Notes under the pieces: generated by a model
What the model was told of the DNA's origin: nothing
Database searches by the model: none
Seen by the model: only the letters and a program-made list of their open reading frames with translations
Made by a program: the position numbers and the translations under genes
Source of the DNA: Cyclobacteriaceae bacterium
Lineage (GTDB): Bacteria; Bacteroidota; Bacteroidia; Cytophagales; Cyclobacteriaceae
Direction: 5' to 3'
Assembly: GCA_016787725.1 (NCBI GenBank)
Contig: JAEUTZ010000004.1
Location: 124,001 to 188,000, forward strand
Length of the DNA: 64,000 nt
Shown here: positions 1 through 8,388 of the stretch, piece after piece
Layout of the letters: every line of letters starts with the position of its first letter
Position numbering within the stretch: the stretch's first letter is position 1

Positions 1-1387
1 AGTGCAACGAGGTAACTCCACTTTGTGGATTGGTACCGGTAAACACCAGATCCTGCGTGGCATCATGATTTATATCGGCAAACTGAATTTTTACGTTGTA
101 AAATCCGGCAAAGGAAAAATTGAGATAATCGGTTGTAACCCGTTTATAACTGGGTTCATTTTGCGAACCAACATTTTCATAGAGATAAATGGAACTCGAA
201 AAATCCGAGTCGGCATAGTAGCTAATGAAGAAATCAAGGTCACCATCGCCATCTGCATCTGCAAACGCAGGAACCGAGTAATCCCCAACATCGATCATCT
301 CATCTTGAAGAAACGATGTTTTCTGAAAGGTAAACTGGGGCTGCTGATTCGTACCGGTATTTTTATAGAACCACATTGACTTTTGAAAATTGATATTGGT
401 AAACGTGCGTGCGTAAACGTTGGGCGAGGCGAGCAAATCCAAGGTACCGTCAAAGTCAAGGTCTTCCAGGTAAGGCGCTGGAAAAATCAAAAAATTAATG
501 GGGTTGGGGGAAGGAAAAGGCGAGGCTGTGGTCATCCGTGCATTTTCTGCAGTTCCTTCGTTTGGCAACAAGTATACCCGCGCACAGGTTTCTTCTGAAA
601 ACAGAATTTCCCGATCGCCATCTTGATCCAGGTCTACGGTGAGCAATGCCTTACCTCCGGCATGTTGGGTTCGGCCACCGGGCAACGAGGTACACGTCTG
701 ACCAAAGGCAAACTTACCGCAATCACACTCTTCAAAATTTCCAAAATTCTGGGTGATCCTCTCCAATTGTAGCGAGTCGCAGGTGCCGGTTCTTTCCATA
801 CTTAAGTTTTTGTGAAACTCCACCGTTCCGATGCCAACAAATCGAACATTAAGAATGTCCAGGTCGCCATCGCCATCCACATCATCGATGGCGGGGATAT
901 CCGATTCATTAACTTTCAGATTGACATTGCCGGAAAAGCCTTTGGTGAGGAGCGGAAAACCCGGGTTAAAAGAACGCCACCGCAGCGGTTGGCCGGGCGT
1001 TGTCGTGTTTACATAAACGGCCATACCGAAGGGGTCGCTCGTGAAAATATCTTTGCGCCCATCACAATTAAAATCACGCAGCAGCATCCACTGAGTTACT
1101 CCTTCCGGAAACAACTCTTCATACTGCGGAGCGTATTGATATTGGCTGGATACATTTAGATACGTTAGAATTTTATCGGCCGTACGGTCAAACAACACCA
1201 AATCTTGTTTGCTGTCGCCATTCAAGTCCATGGTGTTTACCTGTATGGAATTAAGTCCTCCGGCCCAGGGCAAGGCCAGTGATTTGCCATCCACTTCAAC
1301 AGGAATGCTTTGATCAAGGAGGTAGGTAAACTGAGCCTTACTGCCAAACGCCAGGAAATAAAAAAGTACGAGCCAGCCCGGTTTCAT
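1..1387 (-). CDS. Secreted VCBS/FG-GAP repeat protein (partial, C-terminus outside window)
   Basis: An open minus-strand frame runs from ATG at 1387 to the window edge without a stop, giving at least 462 residues. It begins with a signal peptide (MKPGWLVLFYFLAFGSKAQ). At least seven Asp-rich calcium-loop motifs follow at irregular spacing, for example DLNGDSKQDL, DFNCDGRKDI, DVDGDGDLDI, DLDQDGDREI, DLDFDGTLDL, DADGDGDLDF and DINHDATQDL. These are typical of VCBS/FG-GAP beta-propeller blades in secreted Bacteroidota proteins. In this phylum such proteins often end in a type IX secretion C-terminal domain, but that part lies outside the window. The several plus-strand open frames over the same bases look like shadows. 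The ligand or role is unknown; the fold assignment is fairly firm. Confidence 0.85.
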   Translation of the reverse strand, partial: MKPGWLVLFYFLAFGSKAQFTYLLDQSIPVEVDGKSLALPWAGGLNSIQVNTMDLNGDSKQDLVLFDRTADKILTYLNVSSQYQYAPQYEELFPEGVTQWMLLRDFNCDGRKDIFTSDPFGMAVYVNTTTPGQPLRWRSFNPGFPLLTKGFSGNVNLKVNESDIPAIDDVDGDGDLDILNVRFVGIGTVEFHKNLSMERTGTCDSLQLERITQNFGNFEECDCGKFAFGQTCTSLPGGRTQHAGGKALLTVDLDQDGDREILFSEETCARVYLLPNEGTAENARMTTASPFPSPNPINFLIFPAPYLEDLDFDGTLDLLASPNVYARTFTNINFQKSMWFYKNTGTNQQPQFTFQKTSFLQDEMIDVGDYSVPAFADADGDGDLDFFISYYADSDFSSSIYLYENVGSQNEPSYKRVTTDYLNFSFAGFYNVKIQFADINHDATQDLVFTGTNPQSGVTSLH

Positions 1388-1470
1388 AATAAAAAATTTC
1401 CTTACAATTAACGCTGACCTGCAGCCACCTGTTATCTTTCCTGCAAGATACTTTAGTTTAGCACATTCGC

Positions 1471-2754
1471 ATGCAGATTGAACAGCTCTACCAGCGGTTT
1501 TTAGAATCAGGAAAAATTTCAACGGATACCCGTCAAATTTCTGAAGGCTCCCTATTTTTTGCTTTGCGCGGAGACAAATTCAATGCGAATGAATTTGCTT
1601 CACAGGCATTGGACCGGGGCGCCTCCTGTTGCGTGATTGATGACGCACGATTTGCGCAGGACAACCGATGTATTCTCGTGGATGACGTTCTCAAAACCCT
1701 CCAGGATCTGGCCCGATACCACCGGTCAAAATTAACGATACCCGTGATTGGACTCACCGGATCAAATGGTAAGACCACCAGCAAGGAATTGGTACTGGCT
1801 GTACTGAGTAAAAAATTCAACGCCTATGCAACCAAGGGAAACCTGAACAATCATATTGGTGTGCCCTTAACGGTCTTAGCGATTGATCATTCTTATGACA
1901 TCGCCATCGTGGAGATGGGTGCCAATCACGTAGGCGAAATTGCATTGCTTTGCTCCATCGCCAACCCCACGCACGGCTTTATCACCAACATCGGCAAAGC
2001 GCACATCGGTACCTTTGGCGGGTTCGAAAACATTATTCGGGGTAAATCTGAACTGTATCAGCATTTGATTACCAGCCAGGGTACCGTATTCATTAACTCA
2101 CAGAACCCAATTCTGGGCAACATGGCCAGGCGGTTTAGGAGCCCTTACTTTTATCCGGCAGAAGGTGATTATTACCATGCCCGGTTATTGGATGCCGATC
2201 CGTTTATTCGGTACCAATCCGATCAAGGAGAAGTGGTGCAAACACAAATCACGGGGGCTTACAATTTTGAAAATATTGCAGTAGCTCTTTGCATCGGAAA
2301 ATATTTTGGTGTCGATGAACAGGCGGCCAACCAGGCTGTAGCAGCCTATGTACCGGTCAATATGCGGTCGCAGATTATCAAGAAGGATTCCAATACCATA
2401 ATTATGGATGCCTACAATGCCAACCCCAGTTCGATGGAGGCCGCCATTCAAAATCTGGCATCTTTGAAAGCATCGCATAAAGTGGCCATTGTAGGCGATA
2501 TGTTTGAGTTGGAACAGGAAGCGCAAAAAGAACACGCCCGTATAGGAGAACTCCTGAAAGAAAAGAATTTTGATCGGGTTTACCTGTGTGGGTCATTAAT
2601 GAAATCTGCCAAGGAGAAAAATCAATCGGCATTTCATTTTGAAACCAAGGAGTTACTTGTGGAGGAATTAAAAAGAAATCCAATTTCTAATTCAACGATT
2701 CTGGTAAAAGCGTCACGGGGTATTGGGCTCGAGACAGTAGTTGAGTATCTTTAG
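1471..2754 (+). CDS. murF: UDP-N-acetylmuramoyl-tripeptide--D-alanyl-D-alanine ligase
   Basis: The 427-residue product has the three-domain Mur ligase layout and normal MurF length. The N-terminal domain contains the segment TDTRQISEGSLFFALRGDKF that binds the UDP-sugar substrate. The ATP P-loop GLTGSNGKTT lies at residues 94-103, followed by the central motif EMGANHVGEI. The C-terminal domain has MDAYNANPSSMEAA and VGDMFELE, both usual in MurF. It adds D-Ala-D-Ala to UDP-MurNAc-tripeptide in the cytoplasm, the last cytoplasmic step on the nucleotide precursor. It starts 84 bases from the divergent VCBS gene, so it has its own promoter region. It is not inside a dcw cluster here. Confidence 0.96.
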   Translation: MQIEQLYQRFLESGKISTDTRQISEGSLFFALRGDKFNANEFASQALDRGASCCVIDDARFAQDNRCILVDDVLKTLQDLARYHRSKLTIPVIGLTGSNGKTTSKELVLAVLSKKFNAYATKGNLNNHIGVPLTVLAIDHSYDIAIVEMGANHVGEIALLCSIANPTHGFITNIGKAHIGTFGGFENIIRGKSELYQHLITSQGTVFINSQNPILGNMARRFRSPYFYPAEGDYYHARLLDADPFIRYQSDQGEVVQTQITGAYNFENIAVALCIGKYFGVDEQAANQAVAAYVPVNMRSQIIKKDSNTIIMDAYNANPSSMEAAIQNLASLKASHKVAIVGDMFELEQEAQKEHARIGELLKEKNFDRVYLCGSLMKSAKEKNQSAFHFETKELLVEELKRNPISNSTILVKASRGIGLETVVEYL

Positions 2755-2757
2755 TTT

Positions 2758-2937
2758 ATGAAATCAGGCTTGCCTTTTTTACTCTCCATCTTTTCCCTGA
2801 CGCTGTACGCGCAAGAATGGTATAAAATGCCAACAGATAGGGAAACCCGATGGGCAAGTTTTGAAAATCCATCGGCTGCAAAGGGCAAAGGCAAACCGGC
2901 TGCCTTGCGCAGCCAGGATCTTTCTGAAAAATATTGA
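2758..2937 (+). pseudogene. Short secreted ORF, probable N-terminal remnant of a GH172 (DUF2961) protein
   Basis: A 59-codon frame starts 3 bases after murF. It opens with a signal peptide (MKSGLPFLLSIFSLTLYAQ). The next stretch, MPTDRETRWASFENPSAAKG, closely resembles the start of mature DUF2961/GH172 proteins of Bacteroidota, which commonly read ETRW.S.ENP..AKG.G. The frame then stops after about 20 more residues, while complete GH172 proteins are about 350-400 residues. I did not find a continuation in another frame before DUF2461 starts at 2960. The simplest reading is a gene that lost its catalytic part by deletion. It could also be a genuine small secreted peptide. The family link is from memory of the motif. 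Confidence 0.5.
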
Positions 2938-2959
2938 ATAACGATTAATTGAATCCCCA

Positions 2960-3619
2960 ATGGATTTTTCCGGTGTATTCTCTTTTCTAAAAGCCATTGC
3001 TAAAAACAATAACCGCGAGTGGTTTGAGAAAAACAAACCTAACTACTTAGCTGCCAAAATGCAGTTTGAGGATTTCCTCGAGGCTTTTCATAAAGAATTG
3101 ATCAAGTTTGATGAAAGCCTGGCGGGGTTAAATCCCCGGAAGTTGGGGTTTCGTATTTACCGCGATGTGCGATTCAGTAAAGACAAAAGGCCCTATAAAG
3201 TGAATATGGGGGCGGGGTTTTCGGCCCGGGGTAAAATGGATCAGGAGCCGGGATATTACATTCACATCGAACCAACGAAATGTTTTATAGCGGGCGGCTT
3301 TTACATGCCTAACCCGGAAAACCTTGCGAAGATCCGGCAGGAGATTGACTACAACTCCAAGGCATTTCTTAAAATCCTGAACGAAAAGAAATTCAAAAAG
3401 GCATTCTCGGGCCTCGATGACTTCGATAAATTAAAAACAGCTCCGAAAGGATATCCAAAGGATCATCCTCACCTTGAATTCCTAAAAAACAAAAGCTTCA
3501 TCGTTTCACACAACTTTACGGATAAGGAGGTGTTGGGCAAGAAGTTTGTAAAAACGGCTGCAGAAGTGGCCCGATTAATTAAGCCACTGAATGATTTTCT
3601 AAAGTCAGCGATTGAGTAG
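2960..3619 (+). CDS. DUF2461 (TIGR02453) family protein
   Basis: The 219-residue product matches the whole-length DUF2461 family. Characteristic segments are FLKAIAKNNNREWFEKNKPN near the N-terminus, RIYRDVRFSKDKRPYK in the middle, and GGFYMPNPENLAKIRQEID. No signal peptide or membrane segment is present, so it is cytoplasmic. The biochemical role of this widespread family is not established. It lies 22 bases from the convergent antiporter gene and is probably transcribed alone or with the murF region. Confidence 0.9.
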   Translation: MDFSGVFSFLKAIAKNNNREWFEKNKPNYLAAKMQFEDFLEAFHKELIKFDESLAGLNPRKLGFRIYRDVRFSKDKRPYKVNMGAGFSARGKMDQEPGYYIHIEPTKCFIAGGFYMPNPENLAKIRQEIDYNSKAFLKILNEKKFKKAFSGLDDFDKLKTAPKGYPKDHPHLEFLKNKSFIVSHNFTDKEVLGKKFVKTAAEVARLIKPLNDFLKSAIE

Positions 3620-3621
3620 CT

Positions 3622-3635
3622 GTTACTTTTGTAAC
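3622..3635. terminator. Small hairpin between convergent genes
   Basis: A perfect 5-bp inverted repeat (GTTAC, loop TTTT, GTAAC) sits in the 22-base gap between the stops of the DUF2461 gene and the convergent antiporter gene. The position suits a shared terminator. The stem is short and there is no clear following T-run, so this is weak. Confidence 0.25.
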
Positions 3636-3641
3636 CGTTGC

Positions 3642-4874
3642 TTAGTGCTCTCTTCGCAGCATCCATTTCATCAAGGGGCCGCTGCTCATGCTGGTAACCA
3701 GCGCCATAATCACCAAAGAGACAAACACCTTTTCATTAATGATTCCGTTTTCAAGAGCAACTAAACCCAATATAATTTCCATCGCTCCGCGGGCATTCAT
3801 TCCAAAAGCAGCAGCCATCGATTCGCGCCACGAAAAGCCTCCCAAACGCGTACCCCAACCACTGCCAATAATTTTTCCGGCAAACGCAATAGCAATAATG
3901 GCCAGAGTAAGTGTTAGGTCAAAATTGGCAATAAAGTTTACTTTCAATCCTATTGCCACAAAAAAGAGAGGTGCAAAGATATTGTTAATGAATTGATGTA
4001 CAATCTCTTTGGCCCGTTCGCTTAGATGCTCGGAGTCGCCCAGAGCAACGCCAACAATAAATGCACCGAATATGGCGTGAATGCCAATATACTCTGTAAA
4101 AGCAGCCGCCAGGAAACAAAGCGCGAGTGACAAGGAAAGTAAACCACCCGGCCAGGCAAGTTTACGATTTACCCAAGGTAATCCACGATTGATTAATCCT
4201 CGACCCAATGTCAACATGACAACGGTAAATCCAACGGTTAGCATGACGGTATACCATATTGAAATGTGTTGTTCCTTTCCAATCATGCCAAGGACCACGG
4301 AAAAGATCAACCACCCAATTAAGTCGTTGATCATGGCCGAGGAGATTACCAGCATGCCCATGCGTGATTTGAAAATATTAAGGTCCATAAGGATACGGGC
4401 AATTACCGGCAGAGCTGTTATGGCCATGGAAGTGCCCATAAACAGAGAATAGGCGAGATGTCGCTCGCCATCAGAACTGCCGAAAAAAACCGGGAAGAAA
4501 AAGGGAAAAACAAATCCAATTGCAAAAGGAATAATCAAACCAAGTGAACTCGTGTAGAAAGCCTGTCGTCCTTGTTGCAATACAATGTGAAGATCGACTT
4601 CTAATCCTGCAATGAAAAGCAGCATAACCACCGCTACTTGTACAAATCCATCAAGAACTAAAGATGAAGTGCCGGTTGGAAAAAGTCCCTGAAACCATTC
4701 GGGATTAATCATGCCCAGGATCGTAGGTCCCAGGATAATACCCGCTAAAATTTCACCAACCACTGCGGGTTGTTTTATTTTGCGGGCGGCTTCAGCAAAC
4801 AAGCGACCCAAGATCAACATAACACTCAGCTGGATCAGCAAACTCATTACCTCCTGTTGGCTAAGTTTGGTCAT
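3642..4874 (-). CDS. Cation:proton antiporter, CPA2/Kef-type membrane domain
   Basis: The 410-residue product is almost entirely hydrophobic, with about 12 predicted helices, and carries CPA2 signatures: VVGEILAGIILGPTILG near the N-terminus, VMLLFIAGLEVDL, and FGMNARGAMEIILGL near the C-terminus. It would exchange Na+ or K+ for protons in the inner membrane. It lacks the cytoplasmic TrkA-N/RCK domain seen in KefB/KefC, so it is the membrane domain only. Its ATG overlaps the stop of the upstream universal stress protein gene by four bases (ATGA), which suggests translational coupling. The ion is not predictable from sequence alone. Confidence 0.9.
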   Translation of the reverse strand: MTKLSQQEVMSLLIQLSVMLILGRLFAEAARKIKQPAVVGEILAGIILGPTILGMINPEWFQGLFPTGTSSLVLDGFVQVAVVMLLFIAGLEVDLHIVLQQGRQAFYTSSLGLIIPFAIGFVFPFFFPVFFGSSDGERHLAYSLFMGTSMAITALPVIARILMDLNIFKSRMGMLVISSAMINDLIGWLIFSVVLGMIGKEQHISIWYTVMLTVGFTVVMLTLGRGLINRGLPWVNRKLAWPGGLLSLSLALCFLAAAFTEYIGIHAIFGAFIVGVALGDSEHLSERAKEIVHQFINNIFAPLFFVAIGLKVNFIANFDLTLTLAIIAIAFAGKIIGSGWGTRLGGFSWRESMAAAFGMNARGAMEIILGLVALENGIINEKVFVSLVIMALVTSMSSGPLMKWMLRREH

Positions 4875-5716
4875 GCAAGACGGGGTTGAATGACCAATAC
4901 ATTACAAGGCAGGTCATTAAAGATGTACTCCTGATCGTGTGGAAAAACGCGATCAAATAATGAAAATCGTCTGCGCGGAGCACCCAATACCAACAAATCG
5001 GCTTCTTTTCGCTCAGCAAACCGGGCTAGCTCGAAACCAGATTTACCAGAAAGCATTTTGATATTGACTTTAAGGTTGTGATGCGGTATGTGCTGCAGCA
5101 TCTTTTCTACTTCTGCTGTTTCCTCGCGCAGCATATTTTGTTTGGTTTGCGCATACTCCTCTTCGGTGCATTGTTCGTTGGCGGAAAGTGCGAGACCGAG
5201 TAGTTTCAGTTCCCGCACAATGTGAATCCAACCTCCGGGTTGAAGATAGGCCCATTGACAGGCTGCCTGGATCGCCTGCTCGATGTAGGGGCTATCCTCG
5301 GCATTGACGACAATATTTTTGAGTGGCCTTGCCTCCAACGAGGGATTGGTAATCATCAGCACCGAGCATTTTGCTTTGCGCATAATGGTGCGGGCCACGG
5401 TACCCAGGTAATGATTAACCAGGTTTTCCTTTTTGAGTGCGCCTGCCAGTAATAAATCAACCGATTCCTCCTTGCATGCTCGAAGGATTTCCTTCACGGG
5501 ATCACCTTTTCTCCAAAGCACCTTGCAACTAGCTGGGTTGAGCCCTGAAACGCGAAGAAGCTCTTTCATTTTATCGTCCTCGTCAGCCCCATGCGAACCC
5601 ACATGAATCAAGATCAGGGTAGCCTTAAAATGGTCCATGAACCGCTTCGCTTCAGCCAGAATCGCCTTAGCCGTTGGTGAAAATGCGATTGCCAGCCCAA
5701 TTACCTTCATGTTCAT
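4871..5716 (-). CDS. Universal stress protein with two UspA domains
   Basis: The 281-residue product holds two tandem UspA folds, about residues 1-135 and 140-281. Each begins with a hydrophobic strand (VIGLAIAFSP; NIVVNAEDSP) and ends with the nucleotide-loop region (LLLAGALKKENLVNHYLGT; LVLGAPRRRFSLFDRVFP). The first has a GT before a conserved helix. The second is degenerate at the usual G-x9-GS, so its ATP binding is doubtful. It is the first gene of a two-gene unit with the antiporter, which it overlaps by four bases, and could modulate it. ATG at 5710 is an alternative start, six bases inside. Confidence 0.88.
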   Translation of the reverse strand: MNMKVIGLAIAFSPTAKAILAEAKRFMDHFKATLILIHVGSHGADEDDKMKELLRVSGLNPASCKVLWRKGDPVKEILRACKEESVDLLLAGALKKENLVNHYLGTVARTIMRKAKCSVLMITNPSLEARPLKNIVVNAEDSPYIEQAIQAACQWAYLQPGGWIHIVRELKLLGLALSANEQCTEEEYAQTKQNMLREETAEVEKMLQHIPHHNLKVNIKMLSGKSGFELARFAERKEADLLVLGAPRRRFSLFDRVFPHDQEYIFNDLPCNVLVIQPRLA

Positions 5717-5808
5717 TATGTGGAGGAAAAATAATAAACTACCAAATGTCTACCTCGATTTTTTGGATTTATCTCATAATTTTTGTGATCATTGATGTAC
5801 GATTCTAC

Positions 5809-7086
5809 ATGCTGAGCAAAAAATTCAGAGACATCATTATTGGCAAAGACACCTACATTGTTTCATGGGTGGAATATAAGAATGCCATTTTAAGAGGTCA
5901 TTTGATTGTGGTATCCATTTTTGTCGGTCTTACCTACCTGGTAACCGATTGGCTCAATGGAATTCAAGGCAATAAGTTCTACTACCTGGCGGTAATTATT
6001 TCAGCGATCATTACCCTGTTCCTTAACCGAAAAGGAAAGTATCGACTGGCGAATGTATTGTTCTTGCTCATGATCAATGCAATTATCTTTCTGTTTGCAT
6101 CAAATGACTATGTTCGATCCGGAGTCTATATGTTTTTTGTGATTTCAGGCATTACCGGGTTTGCTTTGTTTGGGCATAAAGACCGCAAGCTCGCCATTGG
6201 ATTTGCATCTTTGTCTGCCATCTTATTCTTTTTGTCTTACTGGGGTGGGTTTAGCATTCAACCAAAGCAGGAATTTACAGAAGAGTTCTTGCGATTGACT
6301 TTTGCAATTAATTTCCTCATTGCACTTGCTACCGGCATCGCCTTGCTCTATTTTTTAATCGATGTCAATTACGCGGCAGAAAAGGAGTTGCTGATCAAGA
6401 ACGACCTGCTGATGAAGACCAACAAAGAGCTGGACCGCTTTGTGTACAGTGCTTCCCATGACTTACGCGCACCCTTGCGTTCTTTGTTAGGCCTGATTGA
6501 AGTATCGCAGAAATCGGTGAGTCAGGAGGAAATTGATCAATGTCTTGACCTGATGAGGCAGCGTATTCACAACATGGATGACTTTATTCGCGAAATCATC
6601 GACTTTTCACGAAACTCCAGACAAGAAATCAAGAATAATAGGTTTCTGTTATTGCCGGTAGTGAAGGGAATCATTGATGACCTGAAGTTTGCCGATGGAT
6701 TGGAACAGATCTATGTTCGGTTGAATATTCCCTCAGATTTAGAGATAGAAACTGATCTGACCCGTCTTAAAGTAATTTTGAATAACCTGATAGGTAATGC
6801 TTTTAAGTACCACGATGAATTGAAAGAACAACAAGAAGTGTTTATCCGGGCTACTACTGAGCAGGATCAAGTAAGGATTGATATTGAGGACAATGGGTTG
6901 GGAATAGCCGAAGAACATCAAAGTAAAATTTTTGAAATGTTTTACCGCGCTTCAGAAAAGTCGCAAGGTTCGGGATTAGGGTTGTACATTGTGCGTGAGA
7001 CGTTGTCAAAATTAAAGGGATCCATTCAATTAAAATCGAAAGCCGGAGGCGGCTCCGTGTTTACCATCTGGATTCCGAATCTGTAG
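5809..7086 (+). CDS. Membrane sensor histidine kinase (first of a tandem pair)
   Basis: From ATG 5809 the product is 425 residues. The N-terminal half has about six hydrophobic segments and no obvious extracytoplasmic sensor domain. After a short linker (LIKNDLLMKTNKELDRFVYS) comes the HisKA box SASHDLRAPL with phospho-acceptor His about residue 217, then the HATPase domain with NNLIGNAFKYHDE, DNGLGI and GSGLGLYIVRETL. The frame is open upstream to 5674 inside the stress-protein gene, and ATG 5746 would add one more helix. I chose 5809 because it aligns with the start of the paralogue that follows. No response regulator is adjacent. Confidence 0.88.
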   Translation: MLSKKFRDIIIGKDTYIVSWVEYKNAILRGHLIVVSIFVGLTYLVTDWLNGIQGNKFYYLAVIISAIITLFLNRKGKYRLANVLFLLMINAIIFLFASNDYVRSGVYMFFVISGITGFALFGHKDRKLAIGFASLSAILFFLSYWGGFSIQPKQEFTEEFLRLTFAINFLIALATGIALLYFLIDVNYAAEKELLIKNDLLMKTNKELDRFVYSASHDLRAPLRSLLGLIEVSQKSVSQEEIDQCLDLMRQRIHNMDDFIREIIDFSRNSRQEIKNNRFLLLPVVKGIIDDLKFADGLEQIYVRLNIPSDLEIETDLTRLKVILNNLIGNAFKYHDELKEQQEVFIRATTEQDQVRIDIEDNGLGIAEEHQSKIFEMFYRASEKSQGSGLGLYIVRETLSKLKGSIQLKSKAGGGSVFTIWIPNL

Positions 7087-7090
7087 TAAA

Positions 7091-8341
7091 ATGAATTTAC
7101 TAAAGATCATACTAGGCAACCAGGCACCCAGTACCGAGAGTGAAAAGAGAAAAATCACCCTGGGTGCTTACCTGCTATTAATCTACATCGGAATTGATCT
7201 TTTCTTTTTTATTGTCAATCTGTTCAATGAAGAAGGGAAACCCGGGTCCCTGTTTCTGGGGTTTGCAATTTCATCGGGCTGTCTGTTGTTGCTGCGGATG
7301 GGTTATGTAAACACAGCGATTGTTATTCATTTAATTCGCAGCAATGCATTTGCCTATTATTTCTGCGTGGTAGACTTTAACCCCCTGCATACGGGTTCTT
7401 ACCTCTATTTTATTCCTTGCAGCCTGGGGGCGTTGGCGGTTTTTGGGTATCGCGAGCGCTGGAAGGGTATCGGGTTCACCGTATTGAGTTATATTTTATT
7501 TTCACTGGCTATCTTTAACATAGATCAATTTCATCCCAACAATGCTCATTTTTATTTGATTGTCAGTTTTATGATCGTATTGATTATTGGTATTTTGATT
7601 GTAGTCTTCTTTGATCGTATGGTCCAGAATTCTGAAAACCGAATTCTTGCCAAAAATGAAGAACTGATCAAGGCGAATCAGGAGTTGGATCGGTTTGTTT
7701 ATAGTGCCTCGCACGATTTGAGGGCACCCCTCACTTCCATGGCCGGTCTTATTCATTTAGCACAACGCGATCAGTCCGAAGCATCCTATTATCTCTCGTT
7801 GATGCACGAACGCCTGAAAGTGATGGACAACTACATTCGCGACATTGTGGATTATTCGCGCAACACACGGCTTGACCTGATGGTTAAGGATGTTTCAATA
7901 AAAATCCTTGTAGAAGATGTGATTAGTTCGTTGAAGTATGCGGTGGGTGTCGATAAGGTGAACATTGACCTTCAGATCGGTGACGATGTTACCGTCAAGA
8001 CGGATATGTCCCGATTGCGTGTTGTTTTGAATAACCTGATCAGTAACGGCTTCAAGTACCAGGACTTTACGAAACCAAATCCGTTTTTGAAGATTTTTAC
8101 TTCCCGGGAGGATGGAATTATTAAGGTTCACATCGAAGATAATGGAATTGGCATTCGGGAAGAGCATCATCCCAGAATATTTGGGATGTTTTACCGTGCC
8201 AATGATCTGGCCGAGGGTTCTGGCCTCGGACTTTACATTGCCCGGGAAATGATGACCAGACTGCAAGGCGGCATAACATTTTCATCTTCCTACGGCCAGG
8301 GTTCGCGGTTTACCATTTCCATTCCGGTCAAATCTTTTTGA
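7091..8341 (+). CDS. Membrane sensor histidine kinase (second of a tandem pair)
   Basis: This 416-residue kinase starts four bases after its neighbour and is clearly its paralogue: same multi-helix membrane domain, same linker ELIKANQELDRFVYSASHD, H-box His about residue 208, and HATPase motifs NNLISNGFKYQD, DNGIGI and GSGLGLYIAREMM. The membrane halves have diverged much more than the kinase halves, which suggests duplication followed by change of the input signal. Both probably lie on one transcript. Its partner regulator must be encoded elsewhere, since none is present within several kilobases. Confidence 0.9.
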   Translation: MNLLKIILGNQAPSTESEKRKITLGAYLLLIYIGIDLFFFIVNLFNEEGKPGSLFLGFAISSGCLLLLRMGYVNTAIVIHLIRSNAFAYYFCVVDFNPLHTGSYLYFIPCSLGALAVFGYRERWKGIGFTVLSYILFSLAIFNIDQFHPNNAHFYLIVSFMIVLIIGILIVVFFDRMVQNSENRILAKNEELIKANQELDRFVYSASHDLRAPLTSMAGLIHLAQRDQSEASYYLSLMHERLKVMDNYIRDIVDYSRNTRLDLMVKDVSIKILVEDVISSLKYAVGVDKVNIDLQIGDDVTVKTDMSRLRVVLNNLISNGFKYQDFTKPNPFLKIFTSREDGIIKVHIEDNGIGIREEHHPRIFGMFYRANDLAEGSGLGLYIAREMMTRLQGGITFSSSYGQGSRFTISIPVKSF

Positions 8342-8374
8342 TCAACCCTGCCTGTCCGGCTATCGACTAATTTC

Positions 8375-8382
8375 TATCTTTG
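8375..8382 (+). promoter_or_regulatory. Bacteroidota -7 promoter element before glyS
   Basis: TATCTTTG is an exact match to the Bacteroidota housekeeping -7 consensus TAnnTTTG. It lies six bases before the chosen ATG of glyS at 8389, giving a nearly leaderless message. It also argues against the TTG at 8380, which lies inside the element. No clear -33 TTTG was found at the usual distance. Confidence 0.55.
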
Positions 8383-8388
8383 CGGCTT

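Noticed and set aside
2-1159. Plus-strand open frames at the left edge
   Set aside because: They are shadows of the minus-strand VCBS gene, whose frame has a signal peptide and repeated Asp-rich motifs.
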